In this document: piece by piece, positions 63,891 to 64,000 of the stretch
Numbering within the stretch: position 1 is the first letter of the stretch
Layout: the number at the start of each line of letters is the position of its first letter
DNA from: Clostridiales bacterium UBA4039
GTDB taxonomy: Bacteria > Bacillota > Clostridia > Lachnospirales > Vallitaleaceae
Reading direction: 5' to 3'
Assembly: GCA_002382805.1 (NCBI GenBank)
Contig: DGAD01000006.1
Coordinates: forward strand, 100,207-164,206
DNA length: 64,000 bases
Position numbers and translations under genes: made by a program
The notes under the pieces: generated by a model
The model's input: only the letters and a program-made list of their open reading frames with translations
What the model was told of the DNA's origin: nothing
The model's database searches: none

Positions 63891-63966
63891 CTTGACGGCA
63901 GAGCCAGTCTGCCCACGTGTGCCTTCGCTAAGCTCAGTTCACTGATAGAATTGAGCTACGTTAGCA
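63891..63966 (-). pseudogene. tRNA-like remnant
   Basis: On the minus strand a segment opens like a tRNA (GCTAACGTAGCTCAATT) but never closes: no matching 3' acceptor or T-arm follows. Instead AGCTCA pairs with a nearby TGAGCT to give a hairpin. It lies exactly where the spacing of the array would place a tRNA. Confidence 0.45.
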
Positions 63967-63983
63967 TATAATATATTTTAAAA

Positions 63984-64000
63984 TGACCCGTAGGGGAATC
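63984..64000 (-). tRNA. 3' end of a tRNA cut by the window edge (possibly Glu)
   Basis: Only 17 bases are visible; on the minus strand they end ...CCCCTACGGGTCA, a T-arm and acceptor end resembling tRNA-Glu. Identity is uncertain. Confidence 0.5.

Overview
The window is low-GC DNA that reads as the chromosome of an anaerobic, motile, spore-former-type Clostridia bacterium. Lachnospirales or a neighbouring order is my inference. The gene order mgtE - rho - rpmE - DUF1385 protein - prmC - prfA, the glgC/glgD pair, a bifunctional AdhE, a small DUF3787-like protein and two sCache_2 chemoreceptors all fit. No ribosomal RNA is present, so the placement rests on gene content alone.

Bases 1-52.4 kb are ordinary chromosome, mostly on the minus strand. 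In order: a multi-GAF protein cut by the window edge; an SH3 lipoprotein with a FetAB-type exporter; UPF0316 and DUF3783 proteins; an amino-acid ABC importer; a plus-strand glycolipid cassette (two GT4 transferases and a flippase-like membrane protein); citrate synthase; an HD-GYP protein; a two-component system; a chemoreceptor; asd, ilvE, a CheX-like protein, glgCD, DegV, a membrane-anchored Mur ligase and an alpha/beta hydrolase; an ArsR-type regulator; two MutS-like ATPases in an operon with an XRE/B12-binding regulator; two Gfo/Idh/MocA oxidoreductases; an ABC-F protein; a second chemoreceptor; aconitase; a cation/proton antiporter with a DUF2294 protein; adhE; a PAS protein with a degenerate GGDEF domain; and the prfA-to-mgtE block.

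Bases 52,477-63,320 hold the main discovery: a 10.8-kb integrated element that looks like a filamentous (inovirus-like) prophage of a Gram-positive host. It is bounded by a perfect 54-bp direct repeat that contains the 3' half of a tRNA-Arg(ACG) gene. It encodes a tyrosine recombinase, a Rep_trans-like initiator, a short Zot/pI-like ATPase, two tandem coat-like peptides of 35 and 29 residues followed at once by a strong terminator, a 609-residue protein with signal peptide and C-terminal anchor (pIII-like), several tiny membrane proteins, a membrane-anchored NlpC/P60 cell-wall hydrolase, a small ssDNA-binding candidate and an XRE repressor facing a promoter with an operator-like palindrome. 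The gene order (SSB candidate, coat, terminator, pIII-like, small membrane protein, pI-like) parallels that of Ff phages. There is no secretin gene, as expected without an outer membrane, and the wall hydrolase inside the structural operon suggests how filaments could cross thick peptidoglycan. Two structured non-coding regions are candidate origin or packaging sites.

Bases 63.3-64 kb are a minus-strand tRNA array (Arg, Leu, Val, Asp, a CAU tRNA, Thr, a tRNA-like remnant and the end of another tRNA, possibly Glu).
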